NCBI GenBank assembly: GCA_013399015.1
Contig: VWZX01001164.1
Location: 982,874 to 1,046,873 of the forward strand
Direction of reading: 5' to 3'
DNA from: Galbula dea
Taxonomy: Eukaryota > Chordata > Aves > Piciformes > Galbulidae
Length of the DNA: 64,000 nucleotides
Below the pieces are notes generated by a model. That model saw nothing but the letters and a program-made list of their open reading frames with translations, had not been told where the DNA came from and made no database searches. A program made the translations under genes and the position numbers. Positions 13,401 through 27,839 of this stretch are shown here, in pieces (position 1 is the first letter of the stretch; each line of letters starts with the position of its first letter).

Positions 13401-16400
13401 TTATTGTCTTCCAGATCTATGCCGTGGACATAATTTTACATCCTAAAGAAGAAATAGTAGATTTTAACTAAAGTATAGCAATCAGCATTCAACTGTCCAA
13501 TTCCCAGTATTTACCTATTAAATAACACATAATATCTCCAATTAAATTACAATTGCAAACCTGCTGGTTCAGGTAGTTTCTGGTTCAGGTACTTTCGATC
13601 ATAGCTGGTTCTATAACTACTAAGGGAAATGCTCCCCCCTTACATGAAGAGCATTTGGAACTGCATTACATGTACCATTTAGCTGGGGACAGCAGTGTTC
13701 TCTCCAAACCCCCAAACAGCTCTGTGCAGTTTTCATGACAGGGTGCATACAGCAAATCACACCAAATTGCCATACAATATCTTGCTTATTATCATAATAA
13801 TTATTTGTTTTTCCTGCTTAAACCACTGTTGCCCAAGAAAGTTAGTATTTCCAAGGCACCGTGCGGGACCTCTTTCCTGGAAAACAGTCTCTCAACAGGA
13901 AACCCAAACACAGTGCTAGAGAGTTATCTTAAGTAGATTTAAATAATTAAATCCAAAATTCTCAAGCCACTTGCTGTTTCAAATTTATTTCTTTAATAAC
14001 AAGCTTGTTTCACCAACACACTGGATTAGGATTTCATTTATTCAAAATTTAAGGTCTGTCCCACTCTGAGTGTTATTTTAAGTATTTAGGCGAATTTTTG
14101 TGCTTGTGAAAATGAAGAGACTGTTGTATTATAAATTCATTTCCTCCGTTTTTGCACAGGCCGTGCACAGTGCAGCTGTGAAAGCGCTGTAAGAGCCCCA
14201 GCAGTGTCCTCAAGCTCAACATAGACGGGCAAGCCTTTGTTTCTACACAGAGGAGCTAGTCCTTTCTTAGGTTTTTAGCTACAAATACTTCCTAAACAGG
14301 GATGCTGACAGAGCCTGGTCACGCCAAACAAAGAGATGTTTAATGACAGCGCTGACTGTCCACTGAGGAGGCAGCCCAGATACGAAGAGCCATGTCTGTG
14401 CAGAGGACTCGAGCCTGGTGCCTGCAGTGCCACACCAAGTGGCGTAAGCAGCTCCTCCAGCAGGTGTTACCTCATAAGGAAGGGCTCAGCGGCGCTTGCC
14501 ATCCACATGAGCTATTTCACAAACAAGCAAGTTTCTTATACGTTCTTCATCACCTCCAGGCATTCATATTCTTTTTAAGTTCAGGAACATTAATTAGATT
14601 TTGACCACAGACCCCGGATTTGACTTACCCTGACAGGGTTTCCATTAGTGTAATCTGTAGGGGAATTCACTGTTTTAACATCTGTGCGCCTAAGGCCTAT
14701 CTCACATTTACTGCCGTAGTCTGAAAAGCCTCCCTTGTATGGCTGTGTGTTTCTTCATGCTCCCAATTTCACAGAAGTCATTTCGGCACCAAACGGTAAT
14801 TAGCAAAGGGATGGGCCTCGGCTGACATGAATGCAATTTATTGTTTTCCACAAGGCCCTGAACCGAGCAAACAAAGAAGGCAGTCTTGCTGTCTGGCATT
14901 TTATTAACTTGTATTGTGCGATGTACCTTACTGAAGGGAGATCTCTGAGTAAATGCAGAAGCTAGTATGTGGTAACATGTGCTTTTCAAGAATATTAATT
15001 TCAGTTCAATTAGGCAAGTTTTGCAGGACCTCAGCCTCTAAAATAGGACAGCCACTTTTACAATTATCTTCTGTATTAACTTTATCACCACCCGACTTTT
15101 TACATAAATGCAACCTTTCATCTTTAAAATGCCAACACTTCTTCAATTTTGGCAACCGTACAGCATTGCTAATTATTTGCTCATTATGTGTGGTTAACTG
15201 ATGAATCATTAATAAATGAATGAATGGCTAATATATTTTTATGGTAATTGGAGATATAAGTGATTGCAGACTTCCTCTGCTTTTCAAATCTGCCTTGAAT
15301 GAGCAGTAGCTGCTTAATTGTTTACAGATGATATTTATGCCACTGACAAGCTCTTCCCATCGCTGTGGTTTATCAGAGGTGAGTCCTCCCTGTGCCAGTG
15401 GCCATGGGCACAGATGGATGCTGCTCTCCCTTCCCTGCAGCCCTGCAGCAGATGGGCACGCACACTCACTTTGGGCAGGTTTCCCACCAGCTCCCCGCAA
15501 TGGCTGGGAGCCGGAGTACCTACACCATCGCATTTGTTGTTGGCATTTCCAAGTAATACCATACCATGATATGGAAATGATACCATTCTGCAAGTGTCCT
15601 TATGCAGTCTGGGTCTATCTGCAGTGAGTACCACAGATAGGGCAGAGAAATCAGGCTCCAGTGACATTTCGTCTTAACTGCATACCATGCATTACAGTAG
15701 AAGGCTTATATAACCTCTCACTGTCAGTGTACAGTTAATGAATTCAGAGATAATTGCTGGGTTGATTTCTTTCTTTAATTTTTTTTAATAACATATCTTC
15801 CCATAAATCATTCTTAGGGTATACGGTTCCAAAACACAGCAATCAGACTTATATCTGCCTGACAATTCAAATAAAGAAAAGATAGTAAGATGGCCAAACA
15901 AGGCTCCTTTAGCTATGCACACACGTCCTGAAGATCAAGCTGAAAATGGAAAGGAGATTACCAATTCTTAATTATAATTATTTAACCAGGTGGGTAGTTT
16001 CTCTAATGAACATTTCTATGAAAACAGAATAACTAATGATGGTCTTAAAGAAGTCTTTGTCTTCCCATGTACTAATGATCACATTTATAAATATGCAGGA
16101 AGGCCCCCATGTACATTGCTAATGATAAGTAATTAAGCACTAGGCGTCAAAAGCTCCAGAAAAGGGTCAGGGTAATGCAAGAGAAAATTAAAAATGCAAT
16201 AAAATAAGTTGTGGAGAAAGATTAAATTTCTGGCTTCTGCAGGCCTGGCTATAAAGATATCTTTTCCCCCTTCAGTATAAACCAGGGCTGCTGTGGGGTA
16301 TCAAAACAAAATCTTCTAAGCACTTTCATTAGATTTTACTTGCCTCTGTGCTTGTACTCATATTAAAAACAAGTGAACCACCAGCCATTTAAAACAGATG

Positions 16401-16541
16401 CTATATTCAGTAAAGCTGCAGTTTCTCTCAGTGTTTATGAGAAATCACTGTGGCTGAGATTATGACTATCACCAACCTCCTCAGAAACATTTCAAAACTT
16501 CTGATGAAAGAAAACAGGGACATATCAAAATTGAAACCTGA
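7437..16541. other. Intergenic sequence with possible conserved noncoding segments
   Basis: About 9 kb without a supported gene or transposable element. Segments near 14930-15260 and 15990-16230 are rich in TAAT/ATTA homeodomain cores and look like candidate conserved noncoding elements, judged by composition only. Overlapping open frames at 9532-9891 and 10263-10647 (minus), and others, have no family signature. Confidence 0.5.
13564..13597. repeat. Imperfect 17-bp tandem duplication
   Basis: CTGGTTCAGGTAGTTT is followed by CTGGTTCAGGTACTTT. It is a small local duplication with no known role. Confidence 0.8.
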
Positions 16542-16603
16542 TTTTTTTTTGGTTTTTTGGTCGTTTTTTGTTTTGGGTTTTTTGTTTGTTTTTTGTTTTT
16601 TTT
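16542..16603. repeat. (GTTTTTT)n-like T/G-rich tract
   Basis: Runs of six to nine T separated by G, GG or GGG. It is the complement of the A/C-rich tracts at 34579 and 54936. Confidence 0.92.
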
Positions 16604-19600
16604 AATCTGGAGATCTATGCACGAAGGGCCTGTGACTCAGCCCCTGGAGAGATCCCCACCAAAAAGACTCAGTCCCAAGTCATGCAGAGGGCTTGCTTGA
16701 GCCCATGCCTTTGGTTCAACCTCTGAACCCACACCACAGACCATCACAAAGCACTAAAGGCAGTTACCAAATTAAAAAGAAATGGGTTGTCTTTGGTAGC
16801 AAAGATGTGTTTGTTTCTCTAAATGTAAAGCTGTTAAATTCAGGCAACACTCTTTCCTGGGAGCTCGGCACAGTGGTGCAGGAGAGCAGAGGTCCCTGCA
16901 CTCCCACTGGCAGGCACAGTGCCCTGTGCTGGCCTCCCTCTGGCATCCTGCATCCACAGATCCTCACCATGGCTAATCCTCCCACGCCAAAACCCAATTT
17001 TCTGCTGCTGCAGTTCAGGATTCAACAAGATGACAGTGTGGGTCTACGGGAAATAATGTACTATTATTACTTCTCACTGAAAGCAGAATGAAACTTGTTT
17101 TTAGAACTGTAGTGAGGAAACAGTAAAGCGAAGGACAGACAGAGTGATGGGAACATGGTACAAGCACCGTCCCGCTGCCATGCACCTCACAAAATGCTGT
17201 TTCTGTAGCTGCTGCAGACCTGCTGCATCTTAGGGCCATGTCCTGCCTTGACATGTTCCCCACGAGCAGCAACTCAACTTCACAAGATTTCTTGGCCTGA
17301 TATCAAATTTAACCAATGGGTTAGACTAAAATCCACACAGTCCTCATATTTTGAACTTGTGGACACAGTGGCATTAATTGCAAATAATGCTGTGGCATTT
17401 CTTTCAGTGACTCTCCTGTATTTCTAGCCTTCCTGGACTTCTATATAAGAGTAATCTTAAACTACCAATATGACCTTTCATTGCCTCACACTGAGTATTT
17501 CTAGTACCACCTCCAGCCCAGTCACAGCTCAGGCTCTCACACAGAGCACCACGACTAGAAGACTGTGCTGGGCCTTGCCAGGCAGCGTGATACACAGTGG
17601 CAAGTCAGCTCAGTTTTTGCTTTTATGGGCTGCGCAGGCCAGCCTGCCTGTTTGAGCTGTTTCATTTTGTCTGCAGACGAAATTCAAATAACCTGAAATA
17701 AAGCCTTGATGGTGAGCCACTGTAGTACAAGCGAGTGCACTTGGCCCTGAGAGGGGAGCACGTGCTGCTGAGCCGCGGCACAGGGCCAAGCTCCAGCCGG
17801 GGCTGAGGCCCAAAAACACCTTCTGGGTGTAACTGTCCCCTGCAAAATATCTGAAGGGACATCTCTGAAGGACACATCCTTGGGACATTCACAATCTTCC
17901 AAGACTGTTGTCTTACACCCTTGGGACGATGAGGCCATTCACGGGGCTGCACTTGCTCTGCCTAATGCTGTGCAGCCCCACACAGCCCCACACCTCCGGG
18001 ACTGCCCATGAGGAACAGCCTGCACTGCTGCAGTGCTGCTGCCACGGCCGGAGTCTGCAGGGAACGGGGATGAACGTCTGTGTTGCTGCTTGGAACTGCT
18101 AAAATATGAGAGGGATATGAAAAGTAGATATTGAATTGCAGTTATCTTCAATTAAAAAAATGTTTAACTTTGAAAATACATATCTGTTACTGACAAGCTC
18201 TGAAAACCACTGCTCCAAGCCTGTCAGTAAAACCAAATGTTAAATGGAAAATATTTGCCAGGATTTAAAATTAGACCTACACATTACTTACAGATGTTTC
18301 AATGAGAAACACTTGAAACTCAACCACATAGAGTAATAAACCCCACAATGGTGTATTTTTTTTATACTTCAAGTTAATTTTTATTATGTAAGTAGCCATA
18401 CGAAGAAGCCATTGCATGCTGCTTAAATTAAATGTGGAGGAATGAAATCAGCAGTATCCCTTTACAGCATATGGTCCAGCAAATCAAATTATAAAGCTTT
18501 CCACATCTCATTAACTGCAATGAGTACAGTGAGATTTCTAATAAGTCACTTCTTTTTCATGTGAGAGGTGAGCAGTGACTTATTGTACGTATTCTCACAG
18601 GATGACCCTTGCGCTGAAATTAAGAACTAATCTAAAATGGGAAAGGTCATCTGGTCAAGTCTGATCATAACATTTCCTCGTTATTGTTTTAGTTGGCATT
18701 GAAGCACATGCTTTCCTGGTGCACCAGCTGAAAAATGCCTTTGATAATTTCACTGACAGCGAGTAACCCACACACTGCCATTTAATGAGTTTGGGCTGGA
18801 TTAGCTGACAATAAAGAATACAGTATAAATGCTTTTATAGAATGAATTTTTCAGCAGGAAAATTTCATACAGGGGTACTTAACTAATTTATTTGCATTTA
18901 CCACTGAGATGTTAGTTCAAGTACTGCTCTGGTGAAAACTCCTGGTCCTTAATTAGACAGCAGCCTCCCAAATCTCAGCCACTCCTTGGAGGGAACCTGC
19001 TCCCTGCCCCCCACAAGGTGTCCCACCTGTAGCCACGGCTTTGGTTGCAGCAGGCATGCCAAGAAGAGAACCACATTCAAACACTCACTTCCTCCTCTGC
19101 ACAGAAAATTAAATCATCATACAATTGCTCATCATGTGGCTTTGCTTTATGTGGATTCCTGATTTAGTGGCAGATCTGGTCCAAGAACTGAGGCATTCCT
19201 GGCTCCCCATCCTAGACTCAAATCTCTCACTTGAATCCAATCTCCCTTCTTCCATCAATCTGAAATTGTTTGCTATAGGATATGTTGACCATAAAAAATA
19301 TAGCACAGTGCACAATGAAAGAATCATATCAAGACAGTGGAAAGAAAAAGCTCATCCAGACTAGCCAAAACACTGGGGAGGAAAATCAACAGGCTGGTTT
19401 CAGCAATTACAAAGTTGTTGGCTGATCTGATGTAGCTGGGCAGGAAATTCCATAGTTTTTGGAAACCATTGACAAAAATAGTCTGGCACATGTATTCTCC
19501 ATTTTATACTTCAAGAAGAGTTAATGCACTGCACCCAAGAAGTTAAGCATGCAAAGGAAAATGGCAGAAAGCATTTCAAATATGGAGATGCATAATTTTC

Positions 19601-22600
19601 CATAGTAGAAGAAAAATATTGCCACTTACTTGAAACCTCCTGATGAAACTCTGTTGACTGGGCAGTAGTGGGAATGGGATTGTTCCCAACAGGACATTTC
19701 ACTTGGTTATTAACCTTGTGGAAAATTCTGTAGGGCTGTAAACCAATCCTCAAAGGATGGTTTTCTTACTTGGTCTAAAAACATTTCTTTACTTCTATGC
19801 AGCCACTACTGAGAAGTCTGAAATCAAACTACTGTTTAGATTAATTTAATTCCCCCTTAATGTTCATTAAATACTAAGCTGTTATTTTAGGGCACCTTAA
19901 GATGAGTTGCCAGAGCTAATTTTTGGAAAAAGCAGTGTTTGAGTGCAAAACCGAGACTGATGTTCGCATCATTTCCTTTGAGATATTTTAAGCATCTAGC
20001 ATCAAACCTGTTCAGAAGCCCTGAGGTCCTCAGGCTCATGAGTGGGGACAAGCAGGAATCTGCACCCACCCCAGGCCGTGGGAAGAGGGGCACATGGGCT
20101 GAGAGCTCCTCCATCAGATGGGAGGCAGCCATGTGCTTGCCCTGAGTGGAGGCTAAGCCTGGGATCAGCAAAAGCAAGGGGGAGAAGAGTAGAGAGGGTG
20201 GATAAGCACCTTGAGGCTGTCTGGTCCCACCGCCCCATAGCTGCACCTGCGGAGCACCAGCTCCACTGTCAGCTTGTCCTCTCTGCAATAGCCAAGCCTG
20301 CTCTCATCCTGCTTTCCAAAACATTTGGTGGGTTGGATGCTATTTTTTTTAAGTTGCAGCTGAAAATTCAGGGAGTGGGAAATCTTAAAAACACAAGTTG
20401 GAGCAGTGACACTCAGACTCCAGAATACCTGAAACAACATTTTTTTTTTGGCAAACATGGACAACTCTTACATCTCACTAGAATTAACATTTGACCTCCA
20501 GGCCTCAGAGAGCTAGAGTTTCAAAAAATGCAGCTTTACACTATGTGCACTGAATTACTGCAGTTCTCATGTGCATACAGTTGGGTAATTATGTATGCAA
20601 AAGTTTAAATTAATGAAGGCCAGAACAGACAATGCACTTTAAAACAACCTGAGTTGTTTTGCCACAGTGAGTTAAGCTGAATGCAACACAGAATTTCCCA
20701 GATAAAAGCTCTGCCTTTTCCTTTGTGCAATGATTATAGTCCTTTGGCACCCCCAGTTATATGCCACTGCCTTTAGCATCTGCTGAAGATCCACAGCAGA
20801 AAAAGGACAAAGCACAGTTGCAGAGCCTTCAGTGAAAAAGAAGCTCATTTAAGAAGGCATTCGCCCCTCTCCACTGAATTCATTTGATGCCTTTGATTGC
20901 ACATAGTTAGTATATTCATCTAACTACATATTGACATTCTGGGCATATGGGAAAAAAAACTCAAAAAAGTGATGATACAGTTGAATGCAGCACCCTGCAG
21001 CTGTTCTGGAGGGATTAATTCCAAAATATGAGGAGCCCTTGGAGAACTTGTAGCGCCTACTTTGAGAGCTTGGCCAGGCTGGTCTGCATGAATGTTCAGG
21101 GTGTACCATGTGGACATGAGGTCACCCTCTCAGGCTCATCAGAGCCATGATTGAGGAAAGCTATTGCTTTCCAAACACCAAATGTAGGCAATTGCTATTA
21201 GCATTTTCATGCATGTTTTACTTTAAATAGTTGCTGGTTGCTCATCCTTCCCGTAGCTGAAAATTACCTACATACCTAAATGCATACACTTGTTATGTGC
21301 CTGCATATATTTATTTTAAAATAGCTATGCATATATAACACAAAAGTTCTCCGATGCTTGTTCCTGGAGGGGTAATAACACAGAAATATTTAAGATGATT
21401 CAACAGTGGACGGCTCAGCAGATGTCTCCAGCATGGTGCAAGACATTAACGTCTGCTGACTCATCATCGGAGTTAATTCCTGCCTGGCTCATGTTCCCGT
21501 CATCTCAGCAGCAATTTAGTACTTGGTAAATTTTCTCTCATCAGGAGTAAATGTTATCACAGACTTGTGATTATGTGCTATTTGAAACTGGTAGAGCTAA
21601 AGCCATGTGTGATAATAAAAGGTAATTGTTTACCTTTGAAGTTGATATCTACGGCCTTCGCTGCACTCTGCAGGAAATTGGGCCAGTCCATGACCGCTCA
21701 GGCAGCCAGGCTCCGTCTGACACCCCTCACCAGGGTGTGAAAATGAGGTGGGTGCACGTGCAGGAGTTGAAACAAGCTAGCGGCACTTTTATAGACTTGT
21801 TTTTCTCTACTGAGTGAAACTGAACATAATAAAAAATTCAGTAAAGAAAAAATTCCCCTTCTATTGCTGGCTAGTGTGGAGTAATCGTTTTTTTCTGCTG
21901 GTAGAAGGACGAGTGATGCAACATCATCTACATACCCAGAGATGAGCATAGATCCAAGTGGCACGGTCATGATGGAAGGTATGGGAGTGTGTCATCATGG
22001 GAGTCCCTTGTGGCTTGAGACCTAGCCTTAAGCTGGCAGTGCTGCCATCTTTGTGGGGTGCTGCCACAAATTGGTTGCAAGTGGTACCTGCACACCTGTG
22101 GCTACGTTCTCCTGTGTGTAGCCACCATGTGCCAGGACACAGTGCAGCCATCACCACCTCCACATCTGGGACAGGTCATCCCAGCAGCCCTGCAGCCAAC
22201 ATGTGCCAGTAGATAGATACCCTGCAGGAGGCAGCATTTTGGATGCTCCAAGGACAATTTTTCCTTCAGTAGGCAGAAGCTGGGATGCAATTTCACACCA
22301 GCTTTAGAGAGCAGAGTCATCAGTGCCCAAAACAGGGTCTCCAGCAATCAGCCTGGCTTCAAGCAGCCACAAGCTCCAGCTACCACAAATCCCTTGACCT
22401 AAGAAATGGGGAACAGCGTAAATCAGAAATACCAGTTGAAGGTATCTAGTGTTTGTAACATACTAATACAATTTGTAACACACTATACAGCTATTAACAC
22501 ACTGTTAGCTTCCACAACTCATTTTCAGCAGATTGTAACTACTCCTAACAGAAATGGCCAGGGAGATGAGAGGTCTCAATACTTTTGTCTGCTTTTCCTT

Positions 22601-25600
22601 TTTCCACCTTATCCTCCCGAACAATCCACATTGGAATTCATAAATAAAGACATATGCACATTTGGAGCATGTTCAGTTTAATTACCCCGCATCTATTTTT
22701 TTGGAGCTGGAAAGAAGGTATATTGCCTAAACACTAATGCCTCTGGATCTTTAATATTAATGTGATGCTCGAGAGATAATTACTTCTCATGAACCAGAAT
22801 GAGTCTGGCCAAAAGGGTTGAACACATCCAAAATGCAGCCGATTCTAGTGCAGCTAATTCTGGTTAAGGTTTTTTTCTCCCCCACTGGACACACTGCCAG
22901 ATGTAATAGAAATAAGCCCTATTGAAACTGGCAGAGGATACATATCATATTCTGATTGGTAACAGATTTGCAGATTATTGGAAGGGGGAGGAGAATTTAC
23001 TAAAAACCAAAAATACCATTACAGTTCAGGCATAACCCCCCCATGAAATGAGAGTCTTTACCAAGGACAATCCTCAGATAGAAACATACCTTCTGCCCTG
23101 GCACAGGATCCCAGAAAGTGAGAGGAAACCGTCTACTGCAACCCTGCCCACAGCTGAACACAAGAAAACTCTGGCGCCAATGGGACTTCTGGAAAAAGAA
23201 GAAAAGATTAGGTTTGGATTGAACTAAAACCTAGGAACAGCAGACCAGTGGCAGTACACTTTGTGGGTAACACATAGGGAACAGCAAGGTTCAAAGCCAG
23301 AGTGAATAAAAACTGACTCTATCGCTTTACAGAGGGAGAAGCATCTCAGTGTCTTGTATCAAGGCATGGGGAAAGGATAGCCCTCATGTGCCTGCCCTGC
23401 AAATCAAGATGGAGCCCAGCTGCCAGGAGCACGGGGAGTTAATTTCTGCAGCCTGGTGAACAGCTCCTCATCATGGGACTGCCTTCCAGAAAGCTGCCCA
23501 AAACAGGGCTAGGAAGTGAGGAGAGGAGCTCCCAAACAGCCCAGCCCTGCTCTGGCTCTCCTGTCCTGCTACGGATGAGTCATATATGGAGCCGGAAAGG
23601 AAATAAATGCAAACACATGGCAGTCAAAATGGCTTTCACAGAAAAGAAAACATTGGGCTGGAGCTGCTGTAGGTGTGCAGCACGGAGTCAGTCCCGTGTG
23701 GGACAGGCACCTCTCAGTGCACTGCTTTGCACAACGTCTGCCTTGGCATGGGGAGTTACAAATATTTCCTGACTTGCTAAAGCTGTTTGCCAAGGTCTGG
23801 CTAAATACCTCATTTCTTCATAGCTGGATTTTGAATTTATATGGTCCTGTTTGACATGAAAAAGGCTGGAAAAGGGAAAAAGGGACAGTAGAGGGAAGGG
23901 AAGGAAAGCAATCCTGCATATAGCAGGAGTAAGAGGAGGTAAGAGAAAAAAATATAGCTGGAAAATATCCGTCTACTTCTAGGATTAAATGCAAATATAC
24001 AATTAAATATATAGGTTACAAATTCAAACCTGGAAACATCATATAATTATCCCATGTTGCTTTTATTTCATTTCTTCATACAAGGCCTGTTTAATGGTTT
24101 TAACTGCACTATCATAGTCTCACCTTTCCATAACACCTCCCTGCAAATGAAGGCAACAGCTGAGAAACTTAACTGTGGTATAGCAGATCCCTTCTAGAGG
24201 ACCCCCTTTTCCTTTGCTTTGGAAAAGGCTTTCAGCCAGGCCTGGTCTTGCTTCTCCTGAAGAAGTACCCCTGCTTTTGCTGAGCCTTCTGCTCTGATAG
24301 AAGTGTGAAAGCATCTACAGAACATTCCCATAATTTTTATTTTAGTGACCTGACAGAATCTTCACAACAAATTAAAGGAAAAAGAAAACTATATTTTCAA
24401 GAAAAGCTCTCAAAATTTGATGGGAAAATGGACATACACACAAAAAAATTTATTGTCCTGGCAGACTTTCTCTACTCACCCCCCCAAGAATGATGTGACT
24501 TTATAGAAACCACGCTGGTACTGCAGCTTCCTAAAAACTTGTAATGTTTTTTCTCTAATTATGGTCAATGTAATGGTTTTTACCAGACTCCTCTTCCAAT
24601 GCAGTCTGGACCTGGGTATATGTTCCTGGGCCTTGCTCCTCTTCCTATTTGGAATATCTTTCCATAAACAAAAAAGATACCCTGTTTTATTACTACAATG
24701 CATTTTTGAAGTCAAAGAAAATATTCATAATTAAAGGTACTCCCAGAGTGGGGCCATGAATTTTTAAATGCCTGAGTGATAAAATATTTCAACCCATTAA
24801 TATTAGCACTTCAAAATTGAGAGGAATTCCACAGTTATTCCCATACTTTTCATATGTATAGCACAGAACTCAGGTTATTATTTTATGATGAATACACACA
24901 TACATTTCAGGTGAAAAGATGTAAGAGGACAGACAGCCAGCATGTTTTGTTAGCACGAGGCAAGACACTCTCCTCAGCTTTTGCATAACAATTCAGCCAT
25001 GATTTTAAGCATTCACTTCTATTTGTATGACTTCTTAAAATTCCCTGCAATATAATTATACTGATGGGAATGCAGCAAGATAATTGCTTTTAGAGAAAAG
25101 TTTCTCTTTTGTTTCACATTTATCTGGCTTCCATAAATAGAACAGGAGACCTTGAACAGCAGCAACATGCATCTGTGTGTCTCCCACTATTTATTTACAA
25201 AGTTAGACCTTGACAAATGTAATTTGTTCAATAAAATTAAAAAGGATGCACAATAATTCATTTAGACAAAAAGGCTTGAAAAAGAACATCACTGGAAGCA
25301 TGCCTCATCACTGCAAGTGATCAGCTGATTCCTTAAGCACTGGCAGGTGCTCTCCTTTTGGGAAGCAGCAGTAAGGTAGTACTTAGGAGAGGGAAAAAGT
25401 GAGCTAGGAATCAGAGCAATTCTTCATTCAGGCAATAATTATACAAATTAGATCCATGAAAGCCACAGAATGACTGTGCCTTGAACCCTGTCTGTCTGCA
25501 TAGAACAATGGAGAAATTAATAATTAAATCTATTACATGTGCTCATAACTCAGCACAAAAGATACTTCACTAGCTCACACAATTCTGCATTTTCATTTGA

Positions 25601-27839
25601 ATAAAGCTTTCACAGATTTTTTCTCATTATATATGTATTATATTTTAAATTTAACAGCTTATTTTGTTGCCTTTATGTCTTGAATTAATAAGGCCACACT
25701 TTAATGCACTAATGTTGAATAGCATTAGCATGTTTTACAGTCATTACTTGGGGGGAAAAAAATCCCTAGTTTCCCAGTGGTGAAATCAATTTGCCCATAA
25801 CTTCCTGTCTCTCAGAACTTCTACGAGCATGGCTTGAAACTTTGTGCTGCTTTTCTTACCAAAAGACTTGTTTTTACATTCTGGGTGTGCATGGGGCAGG
25901 ATCTGAAGGTAATGCTATTCTGTTAAATTAGCATAAACAGTTCAAGAACAGATTAAAATCTTTTTCAGCCAGTTAAAGCAATTAGCAGGCCAGATACACA
26001 GACCTAATGCTACTTCCCGTGCAAGAAATAATCTACCCTCAGAAACACAGATGCCTCAGTGAGTTTTGACCCAGAATTATTTTTCTTTGACCAGGCCGGG
26101 GGATCCAGACACCCACAGGGCTGGCTGGGGTATGGAGGAGGGCAGGAACTGGAGCTCCCTTTGCCCCTTCCCAGCTAGGAAGGACTGGCCACAGCATCTG
26201 AATGCCGAGGGTGGAGGGAAGATGATAGGAGAGAAAAACCACTGAGAGACTTCAGATGTAAAAATTACCGTGAGTTCCTCCCAGGTCCTGCTTCCTAGAC
26301 GGCGGCTGACTCCAGGCCCTTTGCAGCCTGCAGCCCACGCAGGCCCTCCGAAGGCTGCCAAGTCAAATAACGCTAATTGCATTACAGATTGTGAGCAGAA
26401 TTTGCTGTTCTTTTCAACTCAGCCGAAGACTTTCCATTTCCATTTTGTTTGGGGAATTTAAGTGGCGTGCATATTCCTACCGCTGGCCGGGATATGGGGT
26501 TAGGAAAGGGGTGGCAATCACTCACTCAGAGACCAAAAGCAGATCTGTAAACTTGAGAAACCAGACAGGGTAACTGAAGGAGCATGCTACAGACTGACAG
26601 CTGTGGAAACAACCACCTTGGTGGAGGCTCACAGCCCTTTGCACACATTGGGCAGTGCAGCCTGATGGGGGTGGCTGGACCCTGGCACAGGACGCTGCTC
26701 TGGCTTGCCCACGGCAAGTGCTTGCAAACCTCCTGTTCCCCCAACATGAGACATCTACAACTACACTCTGGCCCACCATAGGAGGCCCTAGTGGGGTCAG
26801 ACTGAGCTCAGACATTGAGCCATGGCACAGTCGTCACCCATGCCCTACAAATGGAAACTTGGGAAAAGCAGAGCTGAGGCTGCTCCCTGGGCACAAGCAG
26901 AGGAAATATCCCATCTTTGTGTTCACAACCATGGCTAGCAGTGCTTCCCGCATCAGAGGAGTGATTTTCAGCAGTTGTTGGCATTACAGCACAAAATGCC
27001 TCCCCATTTCCCATTATCTTTTGGAGAAAATCTTGAAAGTTTTTAAAATTTCAGTAGGTAAACCAGATGCCGATATTCAACTTAAAAACTTTACATCACC
27101 CTATCATTTCCTTAGAGATCAGAATACAGAAATGCATGTGTCTTTTTTTGCTTAGCTGCATTTCACATTCAAAATCCCTAACATTACGCAGTCTTAAAGT
27201 ACTTTGCAATTATTAGGAGAGTTCCCATTATCTGGCATCTCCAAGGAGAAATGAACTCCAGTTTTTGGTGGGAAAAGAAATTCTGACAAACCCTCCCATC
27301 ATTCATTTAATACAGGAAGACTCTAGTCCTCCTGAAAACCTCTTCAGGATTGCTAACCTCACTCCATCAGCTGCAATGTAATGTACATTTCACACTGCAG
27401 CATCCCTTTCATCGGTGTTTCAGCTGAACAGAGATGTTATACTGTCATGCTTATTTAAGGAGAAGGGTTATCACTATTCCTTCATAGAATACTATACAGC
27501 TCAAAGGTGCACTAAGAAGCCAAGAAATATGCGAAAAAGGTCTGGAAAAATAAACAACATCAATTTGCTCCTTTAAGTATCATCATGACAAATTTACCAG
27601 CCAGCTGGTGAGATAAAATGCAGCACTTTAAATACCTAAACTAATCAATAGAGAAAACCAAGTGTGCAATCCATTTTCTGAGAAGGGCAACCTTTTGAGG
27701 TTAATTCTTCATTCATCTAAATACAATGCAAGGGTCATTATTTAACTTAAAGCAGCCCTTCATTAGATCATAATAATTAGGTTCAATTTAGCACTAAAAT
27801 TAGTCACCTTACTTAAAATAAGGGCTAAGCCCAGAAAGG
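16604..27839. other. Intergenic sequence, no gene seen
   Basis: About 11 kb without recognised repeats or supported genes. It alternates A+T-rich stretches with moderately GC-rich patches (for example 17700-18070, 20030-20290, 21990-22210, 23390-23760, 26080-26340, 26620-26900). The longest open frame (26655-27155 plus, 166 codons) falls in one of these patches and has no recognisable domain. A MAF/NF-E2-type site lies at 21454-21466. Confidence 0.5.
21454..21466 (+). promoter_or_regulatory. Candidate MAF/NF-E2 (MARE-type) site
   Basis: TGCTGACTCATCA combines the TGACTCA AP-1 core with the TGC flank expected for small-Maf/NF-E2 heterodimers. It is a single-motif prediction. Confidence 0.3.

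Noticed and set aside
20042..20494. 150-codon plus-strand open frame
   Set aside because: No protein-family signature; overlapped by equally long frames on the minus strand, as expected for a stop-poor GC patch.
26655..27155. 166-codon plus-strand open frame, the longest in the window
   Set aside because: No recognisable domain, composition typical of GC-patch chance frames, no splice or regulatory context, and competing open frames overlap it on the other strand.
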